27,893 nt of DNA from an uncultured Clostridia bacterium (lineage in GTDB: Bacteria > Bacillota > Clostridia > Oscillospirales > CAG-272), in assembly GCA_937894775.1 (NCBI GenBank), contig CALAXC010000411.1:1-27893 (forward strand), in the 5' to 3' direction. The notes under the pieces were generated by a model. The model was not told where the DNA came from and searched no databases. It saw nothing but the letters and a program-made list of their open reading frames with translations. A program made the position numbers and the translations under genes. Shown one piece after another: positions 7,315 through 16,182 of the stretch (positions within the stretch are counted from its first letter, which is position 1; the number at the start of each line of letters is the position of its first letter).

Positions 7315-8838
7315 ATGTGCTTTGATGAACTGCTCTTACCGATAGGGGTTGAATGCCCAAAAGAGCTTATCGGTGTTGAGGTGACGGGTATCGTCACCGA
7401 TTCACGGAGGGTTGTAAAAAACAGTATTTTTATCTGCGTTAAAGGCGCTCGGTATGACGGACACGATTATATCGGTGAAGCGATAAACGCAGGAGCTAAG
7501 GTTATAGTAGCAAAGACGGTGCGTGACGTGTGTGTGGGTGGTGCCGCAGTACTTTATGTAGAAAACACAAGGAATGTTGCTTCTTTGCTCTATAATCGAT
7601 GGTTTAAAGATCCTGCTGCCGATCTTAAAATAATCGGGATAACGGGAACAAACGGAAAGACCTCAATTGCGTATATGTTATACAGTATACTTGAGTCGGC
7701 AGAAAAGCGAGTCGGGCTTATAGGAACGGTCGAGTGCCTTTCTGCGGATCGCAAACGGCTTTCCAAAAGCGGCAATATGACAACGCCCGATCCTGAGGAG
7801 CTTTATTCGATGCTTGCAGAGATGAGAGCTGACGGAGTTGAGTACGTTGTTATGGAGGTAAGCTCCCACGCATTGGCTCAGGGGCGGGTAGAGGCGATAA
7901 GCTTTGAGCTTGCGCTATTTACTAATCTGAGCGAAGAACATCTTGACTTCCATAGTGATATGGAAGACTATTTTCAAACTAAGAAAAAACTTTTTGACAA
8001 AGCAAAAAAGGCGGTCGTCAATATTGACGATCCTGCAGGAAAAAGGATATATTCTTCTCTTTGTGAAAAAGGCGCTTTTGTAAAAAGCTGTTCTCAAAGA
8101 GAGGGGGATTTCTGCGCTCTTGATTTGAAAGTCAGGGAGTGCGGAAATGAATATGTGTTATTGGAAGATAACGATAAGTGTCATTCATATACAGTAAAAA
8201 CAAAGCTTTCGGGTGCTTTTCAGATAATGAATTCACTTGAGGCGATAGCCGCGGCGAGATGCTGCGGAATAGATATCGGAGTCGCTGTAGCGGCTGTGTC
8301 GGATATCGGTAGAATATCGGGAAGAATGGAACGTATTGAGCTTTATCCTGAGCAGGATATCAGGGTATTTATAGATTATGCCCATACGCCCGATGCGCTT
8401 GAAAAGCTTTTAAGAAGTGTAAGAGGATTTTCGCAGAACTATGGAAGAATAATTATTCTTTTCGGATGCGGAGGGGACAGGGACAGATCTAAACGTAAAA
8501 CAATGGGGCAGATAGCTTCAAGGTTTGCCGATCTTGTTATAGTTACCACGGATAATCCAAGAGGTGAAGATCCAAAAGAGATAATAAAGGAAATTTTAAA
8601 AGGGATAAATAAAGAAAAGGAATTTGTTGCAATCGAATCACGCAGAAAGGCGATCGAAGAAGCGATCACTTATTATGCGAGAAAGAACGATACCGTCATT
8701 CTGGCGGGAAAAGGACACGAGACCTATGAAATAGACGGTAGCGGAGTTCATTCGTTTGATGAAAGAGAGATGGTTTATAAGGCTCTCACAAAACGGAGGA
8801 GAATGCAACGAGAAAGGACGGAAGAAAATGAAGGTTAA
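7315..8838 (+). CDS. murE: UDP-MurNAc-tripeptide synthetase MurE (meso-diaminopimelate-adding)
   Basis: Cytosolic Mur ligase adding the third residue of the peptidoglycan stem peptide. The 507-residue protein has an N-terminal UDP-binding domain with TDSRRVVKNSIFICVKG (28-44), the ATP-binding GTNGKTS (111-117), central ligase motifs (MEVSSHAL, 180-187; NLSEEHLDFH, 204-213) and a C-terminal domain with DNPR (413-416). DNPR is the known signature for meso-diaminopimelate rather than lysine, so DAP-type peptidoglycan is inferred, consistent with asd nearby. GGAGG at 7304-7308 is 6 nt before the ATG. Its 3' end overlaps the start of murF by 11 nt, indicating translational coupling. Confidence 0.95.
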   Translation: MCFDELLLPIGVECPKELIGVEVTGIVTDSRRVVKNSIFICVKGARYDGHDYIGEAINAGAKVIVAKTVRDVCVGGAAVLYVENTRNVASLLYNRWFKDPAADLKIIGITGTNGKTSIAYMLYSILESAEKRVGLIGTVECLSADRKRLSKSGNMTTPDPEELYSMLAEMRADGVEYVVMEVSSHALAQGRVEAISFELALFTNLSEEHLDFHSDMEDYFQTKKKLFDKAKKAVVNIDDPAGKRIYSSLCEKGAFVKSCSQREGDFCALDLKVRECGNEYVLLEDNDKCHSYTVKTKLSGAFQIMNSLEAIAAARCCGIDIGVAVAAVSDIGRISGRMERIELYPEQDIRVFIDYAHTPDALEKLLRSVRGFSQNYGRIIILFGCGGDRDRSKRKTMGQIASRFADLVIVTTDNPRGEDPKEIIKEILKGINKEKEFVAIESRRKAIEEAITYYARKNDTVILAGKGHETYEIDGSGVHSFDEREMVYKALTKRRRMQRERTEENEG

Positions 8839-10276
8839 CGTTGGTTGTAATGCATTAACAATGTCGGAACTTGCAAAAATATGCGGCGGAATGCTTTGCC
8901 TTGCAGGCGGACAGGATAATAGAGATATACCTTTTAACACGGTTTGCACGGACTCCCGTGAGACCGAAAAGGGTTCGCTTTTTGTTGCTCTTGACGGTGA
9001 ACGTGTTGACGGTCACGATTTTATCGGCGCTGCCTTGGCTCACGGAAGTGAGTGCGTTCTTTGCGAGAGAATTCCCGACGCCCTTATAAACAGCAGATAC
9101 GTAGCGCTTGTAGTTGACGATACACTTCGTGCTATCGGAGAACTTGCAAAAGCTTACGATCGCAGAATCGATAACCGTAAGGTGGCGATAACCGGAAGTG
9201 TTGGAAAGACTACAACAAAAGAATTTGTTGCGGCTGTTCTTTCGGAAAATCTTCGTTTACATAAAACAGAGGGTAACTATAACAGTACACTCGGTATGCC
9301 GCTTTCTCTTCTTACAATGAAGAACGATACTCAGGTATCAGTGCTTGAGATGGGAATGAGTAATCTTGGAGAAATCGAGTATCTTTCCCGCATAGCGGAA
9401 CCCGATATAGCGATAATAACCAATATAGGTTCGTCGCATATGGAATATCTTAAGAGCAAAGAGAATATCTGCCGAGCTAAGCTTGAGATCATTAAAGGAC
9501 TTAAGAGTGACGGCTTGTTGCTTTTGAACGGAGATGAACCTCTTCTTCGTAACCGTCCCGAGATCGACGGAAAGAACTACAGATACGTAGGATTTTCTGA
9601 GGATTGCGACGTGAGAGCTACCAATATTCGTTTTGTTCTTGATAAAACTTATTTTGACGTGACTTATGGCGGTAAAACGGTAAAGAACGTATCTATCCCG
9701 ATACTTGGTAAGCACTATGTTTATGCGGCACTTTTCGCTTATGCGGTAGGTCTTACTATGCATCTTTCCGATGAAGCAATAGCGAGAGGCTTGAATAATT
9801 TCAGATCTGTCGGTATGCGTCAGACTGTATTTGATATAGGCGATGTTACTATATTACAGGATTGCTATAACGCAAGCCCCGAGTCAATGAAGGCTTCTAT
9901 AGAGGTCCTTAGTGAGATCGTTAAGCAGAAAGGTCGCGGAAGAATGACAGCTCTTCTTGGCGATATGTATGAACTTGGAGTATGTTCCGACAGCGCTCAC
10001 GAAAGCGTAGGACTTGAATTTGCACGTGCAGGCGGTCAGGCGCTTTATACTTACGGAAGACTTGCTGATATGATAGCTACAGGTGCTATACTCGGCGGTA
10101 TGTCCAATGAAAATATTTTCAGAAATCTCGAAGTTACGCGCCCCGAAGTAAGCGGTGAAATGCTTATTAACACCCTTAAAGCAGGTGATACTTTACTTGT
10201 AAAGGCAAGTAGAGGAGCTCAGGCAGAGAAGGTTATAGCTTATCTTAGAGAAAATGAAGCAAGACTTAAGTTTTAA
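8828..10276 (+). CDS. murF: UDP-MurNAc-tripeptide:D-alanyl-D-alanine ligase MurF
   Basis: Adds D-Ala-D-Ala to the UDP-MurNAc-tripeptide, completing the cytoplasmic precursor. With the ATG at 8828 the product is 482 residues. It shows the N-terminal substrate-binding domain (TDSRETEKGSLFVALDGERVDG region, 41-62), the P-loop GSVGKTTTKEF (123-133), and ligase motifs such as YNASPESMKAS and LGDMYELG. The reading frame is open upstream to 8756 inside murE, but the extra residues do not resemble MurF, and AAAGGACGG lies before 8828, so the shorter form is preferred. The start overlaps the murE stop codon (ATGAAGGTTAA). No murD or murC is seen in this cluster. Confidence 0.95.
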   Translation: MKVNVGCNALTMSELAKICGGMLCLAGGQDNRDIPFNTVCTDSRETEKGSLFVALDGERVDGHDFIGAALAHGSECVLCERIPDALINSRYVALVVDDTLRAIGELAKAYDRRIDNRKVAITGSVGKTTTKEFVAAVLSENLRLHKTEGNYNSTLGMPLSLLTMKNDTQVSVLEMGMSNLGEIEYLSRIAEPDIAIITNIGSSHMEYLKSKENICRAKLEIIKGLKSDGLLLLNGDEPLLRNRPEIDGKNYRYVGFSEDCDVRATNIRFVLDKTYFDVTYGGKTVKNVSIPILGKHYVYAALFAYAVGLTMHLSDEAIARGLNNFRSVGMRQTVFDIGDVTILQDCYNASPESMKASIEVLSEIVKQKGRGRMTALLGDMYELGVCSDSAHESVGLEFARAGGQALYTYGRLADMIATGAILGGMSNENIFRNLEVTRPEVSGEMLINTLKAGDTLLVKASRGAQAEKVIAYLRENEARLKF

Positions 10277-10307
10277 AAATTACAGATCGAATTAAAAAAG
10301 GAGTCAT

Positions 10308-11351
10308 ATGTTTGATAGAACTTTGGCTGAGTTTTTGATAGTGGGAGTATCGTCGTTTCTTTTAACGGCGATACTTTCACATTTTATCATACCGGTATTA
10401 AGAGCAAAAAAGCTGGGACAACCGATAAGAAAAGAAGGTCCCGCGTCACATTTTTCAAAAGAGGGCACCCCTACAATGGGAGGTATAGCCTTCATATTTG
10501 CAATACTTTTAGTTGCACTCGGAATGGTTATTTATTATGCCGTACGAGGTGAGCATAACAGATACATTCCTTTAGGACTTACGTTAGCGCTTGCGGTGTT
10601 TAACGGAATGATCGGTTTTTTGGATGATTACAGAAAATTGTTGAAAAAACAAAACGAAGGACTTAAGGCGTGGCAAAAATTTGCTTTACAAGTGCTTGCC
10701 GCAATAGCCTATATCGTTCTTCTTGTTCAATTCGGAGGAATCGATACAACACTGCATATCCCGTTTATAGACAAAACGGTAGAGCTTGGAATAGTTTATT
10801 ATATTTTTGCGGTCATATTGATAGTCGGAGTAGTAAACAGTGTAAATCTTAACGACGGACTTGACGGACTCGCTTCAAGTGTTACTTTGGTAGTTGCTGC
10901 ATTTTTTGCGGTAGTGCTTTTCACGGTACACAGTCCGATTATGGAAAACGACGGAATCAAAGCATCTGTTTCCTTCGTTTCTGCAGCACTTATAGGCGCT
11001 ATGATAGGATTTCTTATTTATAACCATCATCCTGCAAAGGTGTTTATGGGAGATACGGGATCTCTTTTCCTCGGCGGTATGGTCGTAGGTGCAGCATTTA
11101 TCATTGATGAACCTATGATAATCATTATCGCGGGTGGCGTATATATTTTGGAGGCGCTCAGCGTAATGCTTCAGGTGGGTTATTTCAAGATCACAAAAAA
11201 ATTAACAGGAGAAGGAAAGCGTATTTTCAAATGCTCTCCTATACACCATCACTTTGAAAAGAGTGGCTGGAGTGAGGTTAAGGTAGTGATTGTATTTTCA
11301 CTTGTAACGGTTCTCCTTTGCGCGGTTGCGTGGGCAGGACTTTATTTTTAA
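10308..11351 (+). CDS. mraY: Phospho-N-acetylmuramoyl-pentapeptide transferase MraY
   Basis: Integral membrane enzyme transferring phospho-MurNAc-pentapeptide from UDP to undecaprenyl phosphate, forming lipid I. The 347-residue protein has about ten hydrophobic segments. The catalytic Asp motifs are visible: GFLDDYRK (D106, D107) and NLNDGLDGLA (D183, D186). Also present are the PTMGG motif (55-59), FMGDTGSLFLGG and the histidine motif HHHFEKSGW near residue 317, all diagnostic. An AAAAGGAG Shine-Dalgarno precedes the ATG. It lies 31 nt after murF and 49 nt before ftsW. In many Firmicutes murD follows mraY; here ftsW follows directly. Confidence 0.96.
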   Translation: MFDRTLAEFLIVGVSSFLLTAILSHFIIPVLRAKKLGQPIRKEGPASHFSKEGTPTMGGIAFIFAILLVALGMVIYYAVRGEHNRYIPLGLTLALAVFNGMIGFLDDYRKLLKKQNEGLKAWQKFALQVLAAIAYIVLLVQFGGIDTTLHIPFIDKTVELGIVYYIFAVILIVGVVNSVNLNDGLDGLASSVTLVVAAFFAVVLFTVHSPIMENDGIKASVSFVSAALIGAMIGFLIYNHHPAKVFMGDTGSLFLGGMVVGAAFIIDEPMIIIIAGGVYILEALSVMLQVGYFKITKKLTGEGKRIFKCSPIHHHFEKSGWSEVKVVIVFSLVTVLLCAVAWAGLYF

Positions 11352-11400
11352 AATGTTTCGGTAATAACCGTTATTAATTCTTTCTTAGGAGGTGTTGGTT

Positions 11401-12777
11401 TTGAAAAAAGAAAAAAATAATCAATCTGTTCCTGAGGAAGAGTTTGTTTTTGATAATGAACCCTTTGAAGAAGAATTTGATTCTGATCAAAGCGGTGACA
11501 AGAAAGAAAAAAGGCATAAAAAAGAAAAACGCGGATTAAAAGTCAAGATCAATTCTCTTGCTTTAAGAAATGAAGAAAAAAGAGAATATAGGGATGCGAT
11601 CTATTACGAAAAGATAAAAGAAGAAAAGCTCGATACCGCAAAGCCTTTGCAAAAGGGCAGTGTTGATATGTGGTTTTTGCTTTGGGCTATGATACTTCTT
11701 TGCTTTGGAATAGTTATGTGTTACAGTGCGGGTGTGGTTGATGCTAACGAGAGCTATGACGATCCTTTGCACTATCTTGTAAGAAATATTATATTCAGCG
11801 TTATAGCGATAGGAGTTACCATTCCTTTCGTTATGTTTGCGCGTCCTTGGTTTTGGAGGGCGTTTGGAATAGGTACTTATATTATTGCGGTAGTATTGCT
11901 GATCGCGGTCCTTTTCGTAGGTCAGGTAGGCGGAGGAGCAGAAAGATGGATAGCTGTAGGGCCTATAACGGTACAGCCTTCTGAAATTGCTAAGCTTGCA
12001 ATAGTTATGGTCTTGGCGCTGTATCTGGAAAAACACGAAAAGCAAGTTAATTCTCTTCAAAAATTCGGTGGACACTTTAAACACGGATTTTTTATGCCTA
12101 TGGTATTTATAGGTATACTTTGCGCACTCATAATAGGTCAGCCCCATATTTCGGGAGTTATGATAGTAGGTCTTATAGGACTTGCGGTAATGTTTATGGG
12201 CGGGACTCGCTTGCGTTGGATATTTATGTTGCTTGGATTTATTGCGGCGGCATTTTTAGTACTTATAACAGTATTTTCAAGCTATGCGCAGGCACGTCTT
12301 GATATATGGCTCCATATAGATGAGGTCGATCCTTTGGGAGAAGCTTGGCAGACTTTGCAGGGACTTAACGCAATAGGCTCAGGCGGATTTTTCGGACTCG
12401 GACTTGGCGCGAGCCGTCAGAAGTACGGTTACGTTCCCGAGCCTCAGAACGACTTTATATTTACAATAATTTGCGAAGAGCTTGGATTTGTAGGCGCATT
12501 CGGACTTATATTCTTGTTTGGTCTTCTTATCTGGAGAGGAATAAAGATAGGACAGAATGCCCCCGATAAATTTTCGGCTCTTGTAGTGTGGGGACTTACC
12601 TTCAAAATCGCATTACAGGTCGCGATGAATATTGCGGTCGTAACGAATATGATGCCTAATACGGGTATTTCTTTACCGTTCTTCAGCGCGGGAGGTTCTG
12701 CGCTTATGCTTCAGATATTTGAAATAGGAATTATTTTGTCTATTTCAAGATATTCTTCACAGAAAAAATCACAGTAA
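11401..12777 (+). CDS. ftsW: Peptidoglycan glycosyltransferase FtsW with basic N-terminal extension
   Basis: SEDS-family lipid II polymerase that works with its cognate class B PBP at the septum. The preferred start is TTG at 11401, exactly 8 nt after a perfect AGGAGG (11387-11392). The in-frame GTG at 11392 overlaps that Shine-Dalgarno and cannot be the start. This gives 458 residues. The first ~88 are cytoplasmic and highly charged: acidic at 11-30 and basic at 34-49 (KKEKRHKKEKRGLKVK). About ten membrane segments follow. Family signatures are QPSEIAKLA, the extracellular PEPQNDFIF with its conserved Asp, and NTGISLPFFSAGGSALM near the end. The N-terminal extension is longer than in typical FtsW. 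It is cotranscribed with mraY and murG. Confidence 0.93.
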   Translation: MKKEKNNQSVPEEEFVFDNEPFEEEFDSDQSGDKKEKRHKKEKRGLKVKINSLALRNEEKREYRDAIYYEKIKEEKLDTAKPLQKGSVDMWFLLWAMILLCFGIVMCYSAGVVDANESYDDPLHYLVRNIIFSVIAIGVTIPFVMFARPWFWRAFGIGTYIIAVVLLIAVLFVGQVGGGAERWIAVGPITVQPSEIAKLAIVMVLALYLEKHEKQVNSLQKFGGHFKHGFFMPMVFIGILCALIIGQPHISGVMIVGLIGLAVMFMGGTRLRWIFMLLGFIAAAFLVLITVFSSYAQARLDIWLHIDEVDPLGEAWQTLQGLNAIGSGGFFGLGLGASRQKYGYVPEPQNDFIFTIICEELGFVGAFGLIFLFGLLIWRGIKIGQNAPDKFSALVVWGLTFKIALQVAMNIAVVTNMMPNTGISLPFFSAGGSALMLQIFEIGIILSISRYSSQKKSQ

Positions 12778-12792
12778 AGTAAGGTAATAAAA

Positions 12793-13923
12793 ATGAGAGT
12801 TTTATTTAGTGGCGGCGCTTCGGGAGGACACGTAAATCCCGCGCTCGCTATTGCAGAGATAATGAAGGCAAATTATCCCGACTGCGAAATAGCTTTCGTA
12901 GGTACGCCCAACGGTATAGAGAATTCTCTCGTTCCTCAGGCGGGATATCAGCTTTATAAAATAAAAATAGCGGGTGTAAACGGTAAAAGCGGCTTAAATA
13001 AGCTAAAGGCATACGCCCGAGCATTCACCTCATTGTTCGAGGCAAAAAAGATAGTAAAAAAATTTAAACCCGATATCGTTATCGGAACAGGCGGATATGC
13101 TTGCTGGCCGGCGGTCAAAGCAGCGGCGGAGCTCCGTATCCCGACCGTTCTTCACGAGTCGAATTCTTATCCGGGTATGGCGGTTCGCAAGCTTCAGGAA
13201 AAGGTGGATATTATACTTACGAATTTTGAAAGCACCAAAGAAAAGCTTTCGCCAAACGCCAATGTCATTAATGTAGGAAATCCGGTAAGACGCGACTGTA
13301 CGGTGCTTACAAAAAGTGATGCACGCGCAAGGCTCGGTATAGACAGCGAAAAATTCGTCGTACTTTCTTTTGGCGGAAGCCTTGGAGCAGAGTGCCTTAA
13401 TAATGCCGCTGTCGATTATATGCAGAATTTTGCGGCATCTAAAGAGGATGTTATTTCATATCACGTCGGAGGACGTAATTATTACGATGATGCAGTTGAG
13501 AAGCTTGAAGGTAAAAAGCTTCTTGAGAATAAAAGAAATACACTTATAAGCTTTACTAATGAGCTTCCGCTTTATATGGCGGCGGCAGATGTGGTTATAT
13601 GCAGAGCAGGAGCTATGACGATAACCGAGATCGCCAGAATGGGTAAGGCTGCGATAATAATTCCGTCGGTACATGTAACCGATAATCATCAGTTTATCAA
13701 CGCAAAATCACTTTCCGATGCAGGTGCGGCTGTTCTTGTTGAAGAGGCTGAACTCGAAAAGCAGGGAAGAATAAGTGAAGAGCTTGAGGCTCTTTATTCC
13801 GATCCCGAAAGGCGTATCGAAATGAGTGAAAAGGTAAAAGCGTTTGCAAGTGAGGATGTTGAAAAGAGAATTTTTGAAGCAATAAATGATCTTTTGAAAA
13901 ATTATAAAAAAATAGTAAAGTAA
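12793..13923 (+). CDS. murG: UDP-GlcNAc:lipid I N-acetylglucosaminyltransferase MurG
   Basis: Membrane-associated GT-B glycosyltransferase that converts lipid I to lipid II on the cytoplasmic face. The 376-residue protein begins with a glycine-rich loop in the form GGASGGHVNPALAIA (the Thr of the usual GGTGGH replaced by Ala-Ser). It contains GTGGYACWPAV in the N-terminal lobe, a second glycine-rich motif SFGGSLGAECLN, and the donor-binding region ICRAGAMTITEIARMGKAAI with the conserved IPSVHVTDNHQ (usually IPxPxxxxNHQ). It starts 15 nt after ftsW behind a modest AAGG Shine-Dalgarno, so it is likely translated as part of the same message. Confidence 0.95.
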   Translation: MRVLFSGGASGGHVNPALAIAEIMKANYPDCEIAFVGTPNGIENSLVPQAGYQLYKIKIAGVNGKSGLNKLKAYARAFTSLFEAKKIVKKFKPDIVIGTGGYACWPAVKAAAELRIPTVLHESNSYPGMAVRKLQEKVDIILTNFESTKEKLSPNANVINVGNPVRRDCTVLTKSDARARLGIDSEKFVVLSFGGSLGAECLNNAAVDYMQNFAASKEDVISYHVGGRNYYDDAVEKLEGKKLLENKRNTLISFTNELPLYMAAADVVICRAGAMTITEIARMGKAAIIIPSVHVTDNHQFINAKSLSDAGAAVLVEEAELEKQGRISEELEALYSDPERRIEMSEKVKAFASEDVEKRIFEAINDLLKNYKKIVK

Positions 13924-13951
13924 AAATTTAAAGATTTACGGAGACGAGAAA

Positions 13952-14815
13952 ATGAAAAGAGCCAAGAACAAGGTTAAAGCAGGGAGATTGAGAAGAATTC
14001 TGCTCAGTAAGCAGTTTTGTATCTCGGTCCTTATAGTTATGAGTCTCTTGGCTCTTATCTGTCTTGTAAAGCTTATATTCGGTTTTATGCCCGTTAAAAG
14101 TTATATGGTCGAAGGTATTACTTCATATGATATAACTGAGCTTATCAGCGCGTCGGGAATAAAAGAAGGGGACAGGCTTTATAAGATCAACGAAAAGCAG
14201 GTCGAATCGGTAATGGTAAGAAAATGCCCGTATCTTAAAACTGTAAAGATAAAGCAAAAATTTCCCAACACTGTATGCTTTGTGGTAGAGGAAGAGGAAA
14301 CGGGCTGGTATGTTCAGGTAGGTTATGATTTTTACGCACTTGATTACAATCTTAAGGTCTTGTTTGAAACTTACGATGAACAGCCGCTTATCGATAGAAA
14401 GCTTACAAAGCTCACACTGCCCGAGCTTGAAGAAATAATAACGGGTGAGCTTCCCGTTTTTGCAAGTGAAGATCCTCAGCTTAAAAAAGAAACACTTGAG
14501 ATCATAGATGCATTCAGAACTCATGAGCTGAAAGGCTTACTTACAGTTCTTGACCTATCTAACAGATTTGAGATAAAGCTCCAGATAGATACTAAATTTG
14601 ACGTTTATTTTGGAGATATGACGAGCTTTGATATAAAGATGAAAGCTCTTACCGGTGTTATAAAAACTGCGGTAAGCGATAAATACGGATTTGTCGGCGG
14701 AACGATCACGTGGGATGAAAATTCGGGAACTTTTGCTTTGAAGGGTAAGCTGCCTGATGCTTCCGAAGGCGGTGAAACAACAGAAAACGAGTCGGATTTA
14801 ACATTTGAGGATTAA
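13952..14815 (+). CDS. divIB: Division protein FtsQ/DivIB with POTRA domain
   Basis: Bitopic division scaffold protein that forms a complex with FtsL and DivIC and regulates FtsW-PBP. The 287-residue protein has a short basic cytoplasmic N-terminus (1-20), one membrane segment (about 22-44) and an extracellular POTRA-like domain beginning VKSYMVEGITSYD (48-60) and running to about 118 (KTVKIKQKFPNTVCFVVEE). A beta-rich FtsQ/DivIB domain follows to ~265, with an acidic C-terminal tail (EGGETTENESD). An ACGGAGACGAG Shine-Dalgarno precedes the ATG, 28 nt after murG. It is the last gene before the ftsZ promoter region. No ftsA follows, unlike many dcw clusters. Confidence 0.9.
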   Translation: MKRAKNKVKAGRLRRILLSKQFCISVLIVMSLLALICLVKLIFGFMPVKSYMVEGITSYDITELISASGIKEGDRLYKINEKQVESVMVRKCPYLKTVKIKQKFPNTVCFVVEEEETGWYVQVGYDFYALDYNLKVLFETYDEQPLIDRKLTKLTLPELEEIITGELPVFASEDPQLKKETLEIIDAFRTHELKGLLTVLDLSNRFEIKLQIDTKFDVYFGDMTSFDIKMKALTGVIKTAVSDKYGFVGGTITWDENSGTFALKGKLPDASEGGETTENESDLTFED

Positions 14816-14871
14816 TATTAGAAGAATTTTTAAAAAAAATTAAAAAATAATGTAAAATTTTCAAAAATCTA

Positions 14872-14900
14872 TTGCAAAAACCTCGTTTTTATATTATTAT
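14872..14900 (+). promoter_or_regulatory. Sigma-A promoter for the first ftsZ
   Basis: TTGCAA (14872-14877), a 17-nt spacer and TATTAT (14895-14900). The 16 bases ATATTATTATATTAGT at 14891-14906 are identical to those covering the -10 region of the second ftsZ. Confidence 0.7.
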
Positions 14901-14953
14901 ATTAGTATATATTATTTTATTATTTGTTTAAGATTTTTAGGAGGATGTTTGAA

Positions 14954-16027
14954 ATGGGTTTTGAATATTACGATAACTGCGAAAGCGGTGTTTGCATAAA
15001 AGTTGTAGGAGTAGGCGGCGGCGGAAATAACGCAGTAAACCGTATGGTGTCTTCGGGTGTCAGAGGTGTTGAGTTTATTACTGTAAATACAGACCGTCAG
15101 GCTCTTAAAAATTCTCTTGCCGCAAACAGAGTTGTTATCGGTGAGAAGATCACTAAAGGCTTTGGAGCAGGTGCAAAGCCTGAGATCGGTGCGCTTTCAG
15201 CAGAAGAATCGATCGATGATATCAAGGCTGCTCTCAGCGGTGCGGATATGGTGTTTGTAACCGCAGGTATGGGAGGCGGAACAGGTACGGGTGCAGCTCC
15301 CGTAGTTGCTAAGGTTGCTCACGATATGGATATACTTACCGTGGGTATAGTTACTAAGCCTTTCGAGTTCGAAGGTAAAAAGAGAATGGCTCAGGCAGAG
15401 CAGGGTATCGAGGAGTTCGCAAAGTACGTTGACTCTTTGGTTATAATTCCTAACGAAAGACTTAAGTATATTTCCGAAAACAGAATAACTCTCTTTAATG
15501 CGTTTTCCGAGGCAGATGATATTCTCCGTAAGGGTGTTCAGTCTATCTCTGAGCTTATAAACGTTGCAGGATTTATTAACCTTGACTTTGCTGACGTTAC
15601 TTCCGTAATGGCAAATTCAGGTCTTGCACATATGGGTATCGGTAGCGGAACAGGTAAGGATAAGGCAGAGATCGCCGCTAAGGCAGCTATCTCCAGCCCG
15701 CTTCTTGAAACCTCTATTCACGGAGCTATGGGAGTTATTATCAGTATTTCTGCATCTCCCGATATCGGACTTGAGGATGTTGATATTGCTGCAGGTATGG
15801 TAAGAGCTGAGTGCAACGATGATGCGAATATTATTTTCGGTGTTGGATTTGATGAAAATCTTACAGACGAAATGAGAATCACTATAATCGCAACCGGCTT
15901 TTCAAGCAACGGAAACGAAACGAAGGCTGCTCCCGCAACTTCGATGAGATCGACTTTTGCCGCGAAGAAGGTTGAACCCGCGCAGAAGCCCGTAGATGAT
16001 GACGATTTCCTTGACGGATTGTTTTAA
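14954..16027 (+). CDS. ftsZ: Cell division GTPase FtsZ, first tandem copy
   Basis: Tubulin-like GTPase that polymerises into the Z ring. The frame is open from 14924, but AGGAGG (14939-14944) is placed 9 nt before the ATG at 14954, giving 357 residues beginning MGFEYYDNCESG. The GTP-binding signature GGGTGTG is at 107-113. The T7 synergy loop NLDFAD (209-214) keeps the catalytic acidic residues, so the copy should be an active GTPase. The globular core ends near 315 (TIIATGF), followed by a ~42-residue tail ending DDDDFLDGLF in place of the usual DIPxFLR-type C-terminal peptide. It has its own promoter and a terminator before the second ftsZ. Confidence 0.95.
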   Translation: MGFEYYDNCESGVCIKVVGVGGGGNNAVNRMVSSGVRGVEFITVNTDRQALKNSLAANRVVIGEKITKGFGAGAKPEIGALSAEESIDDIKAALSGADMVFVTAGMGGGTGTGAAPVVAKVAHDMDILTVGIVTKPFEFEGKKRMAQAEQGIEEFAKYVDSLVIIPNERLKYISENRITLFNAFSEADDILRKGVQSISELINVAGFINLDFADVTSVMANSGLAHMGIGSGTGKDKAEIAAKAAISSPLLETSIHGAMGVIISISASPDIGLEDVDIAAGMVRAECNDDANIIFGVGFDENLTDEMRITIIATGFSSNGNETKAAPATSMRSTFAAKKVEPAQKPVDDDDFLDGLF

Positions 16028-16054
16028 TGATCGGATATAAAAGTAAATAAAAAA

Positions 16055-16080
16055 GGCGAACTTTCTAAAGTTCGCCTCTT
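16055..16080 (+). terminator. Rho-independent terminator between the two ftsZ genes
   Basis: GGCGAACTT and AAGTTCGCC form a perfect stem with a 4-nt loop, followed by TCTTTTATT and preceded by an A run. This makes the ftsZ copies separate transcription units. Confidence 0.85.
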
Positions 16081-16114
16081 TTATTAAAAAATATATAAAA
16101 TTTCGATAAAAGTA

Positions 16115-16143
16115 TTGAAAAAAAAGCAAAAATATATTATTAT
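16115..16143 (+). promoter_or_regulatory. Sigma-A promoter for the second ftsZ
   Basis: TTGAAA (16115-16120), a 17-nt spacer and TATTAT (16138-16143). It carries the same 16-base block (16134-16149) as the first ftsZ promoter, with the -10 box at the same place inside it. Confidence 0.75.
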
Positions 16144-16182
16144 ATTAGTGATAGAAAATTTATGATAAAGGAGTATAGAAAA

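Noticed and set aside
8756..8827. Longer murF product starting inside murE
   Set aside because: The added residues are encoded within the murE 3' end in another frame and do not look like the MurF N-terminus; the ATG at 8828 has a better context.
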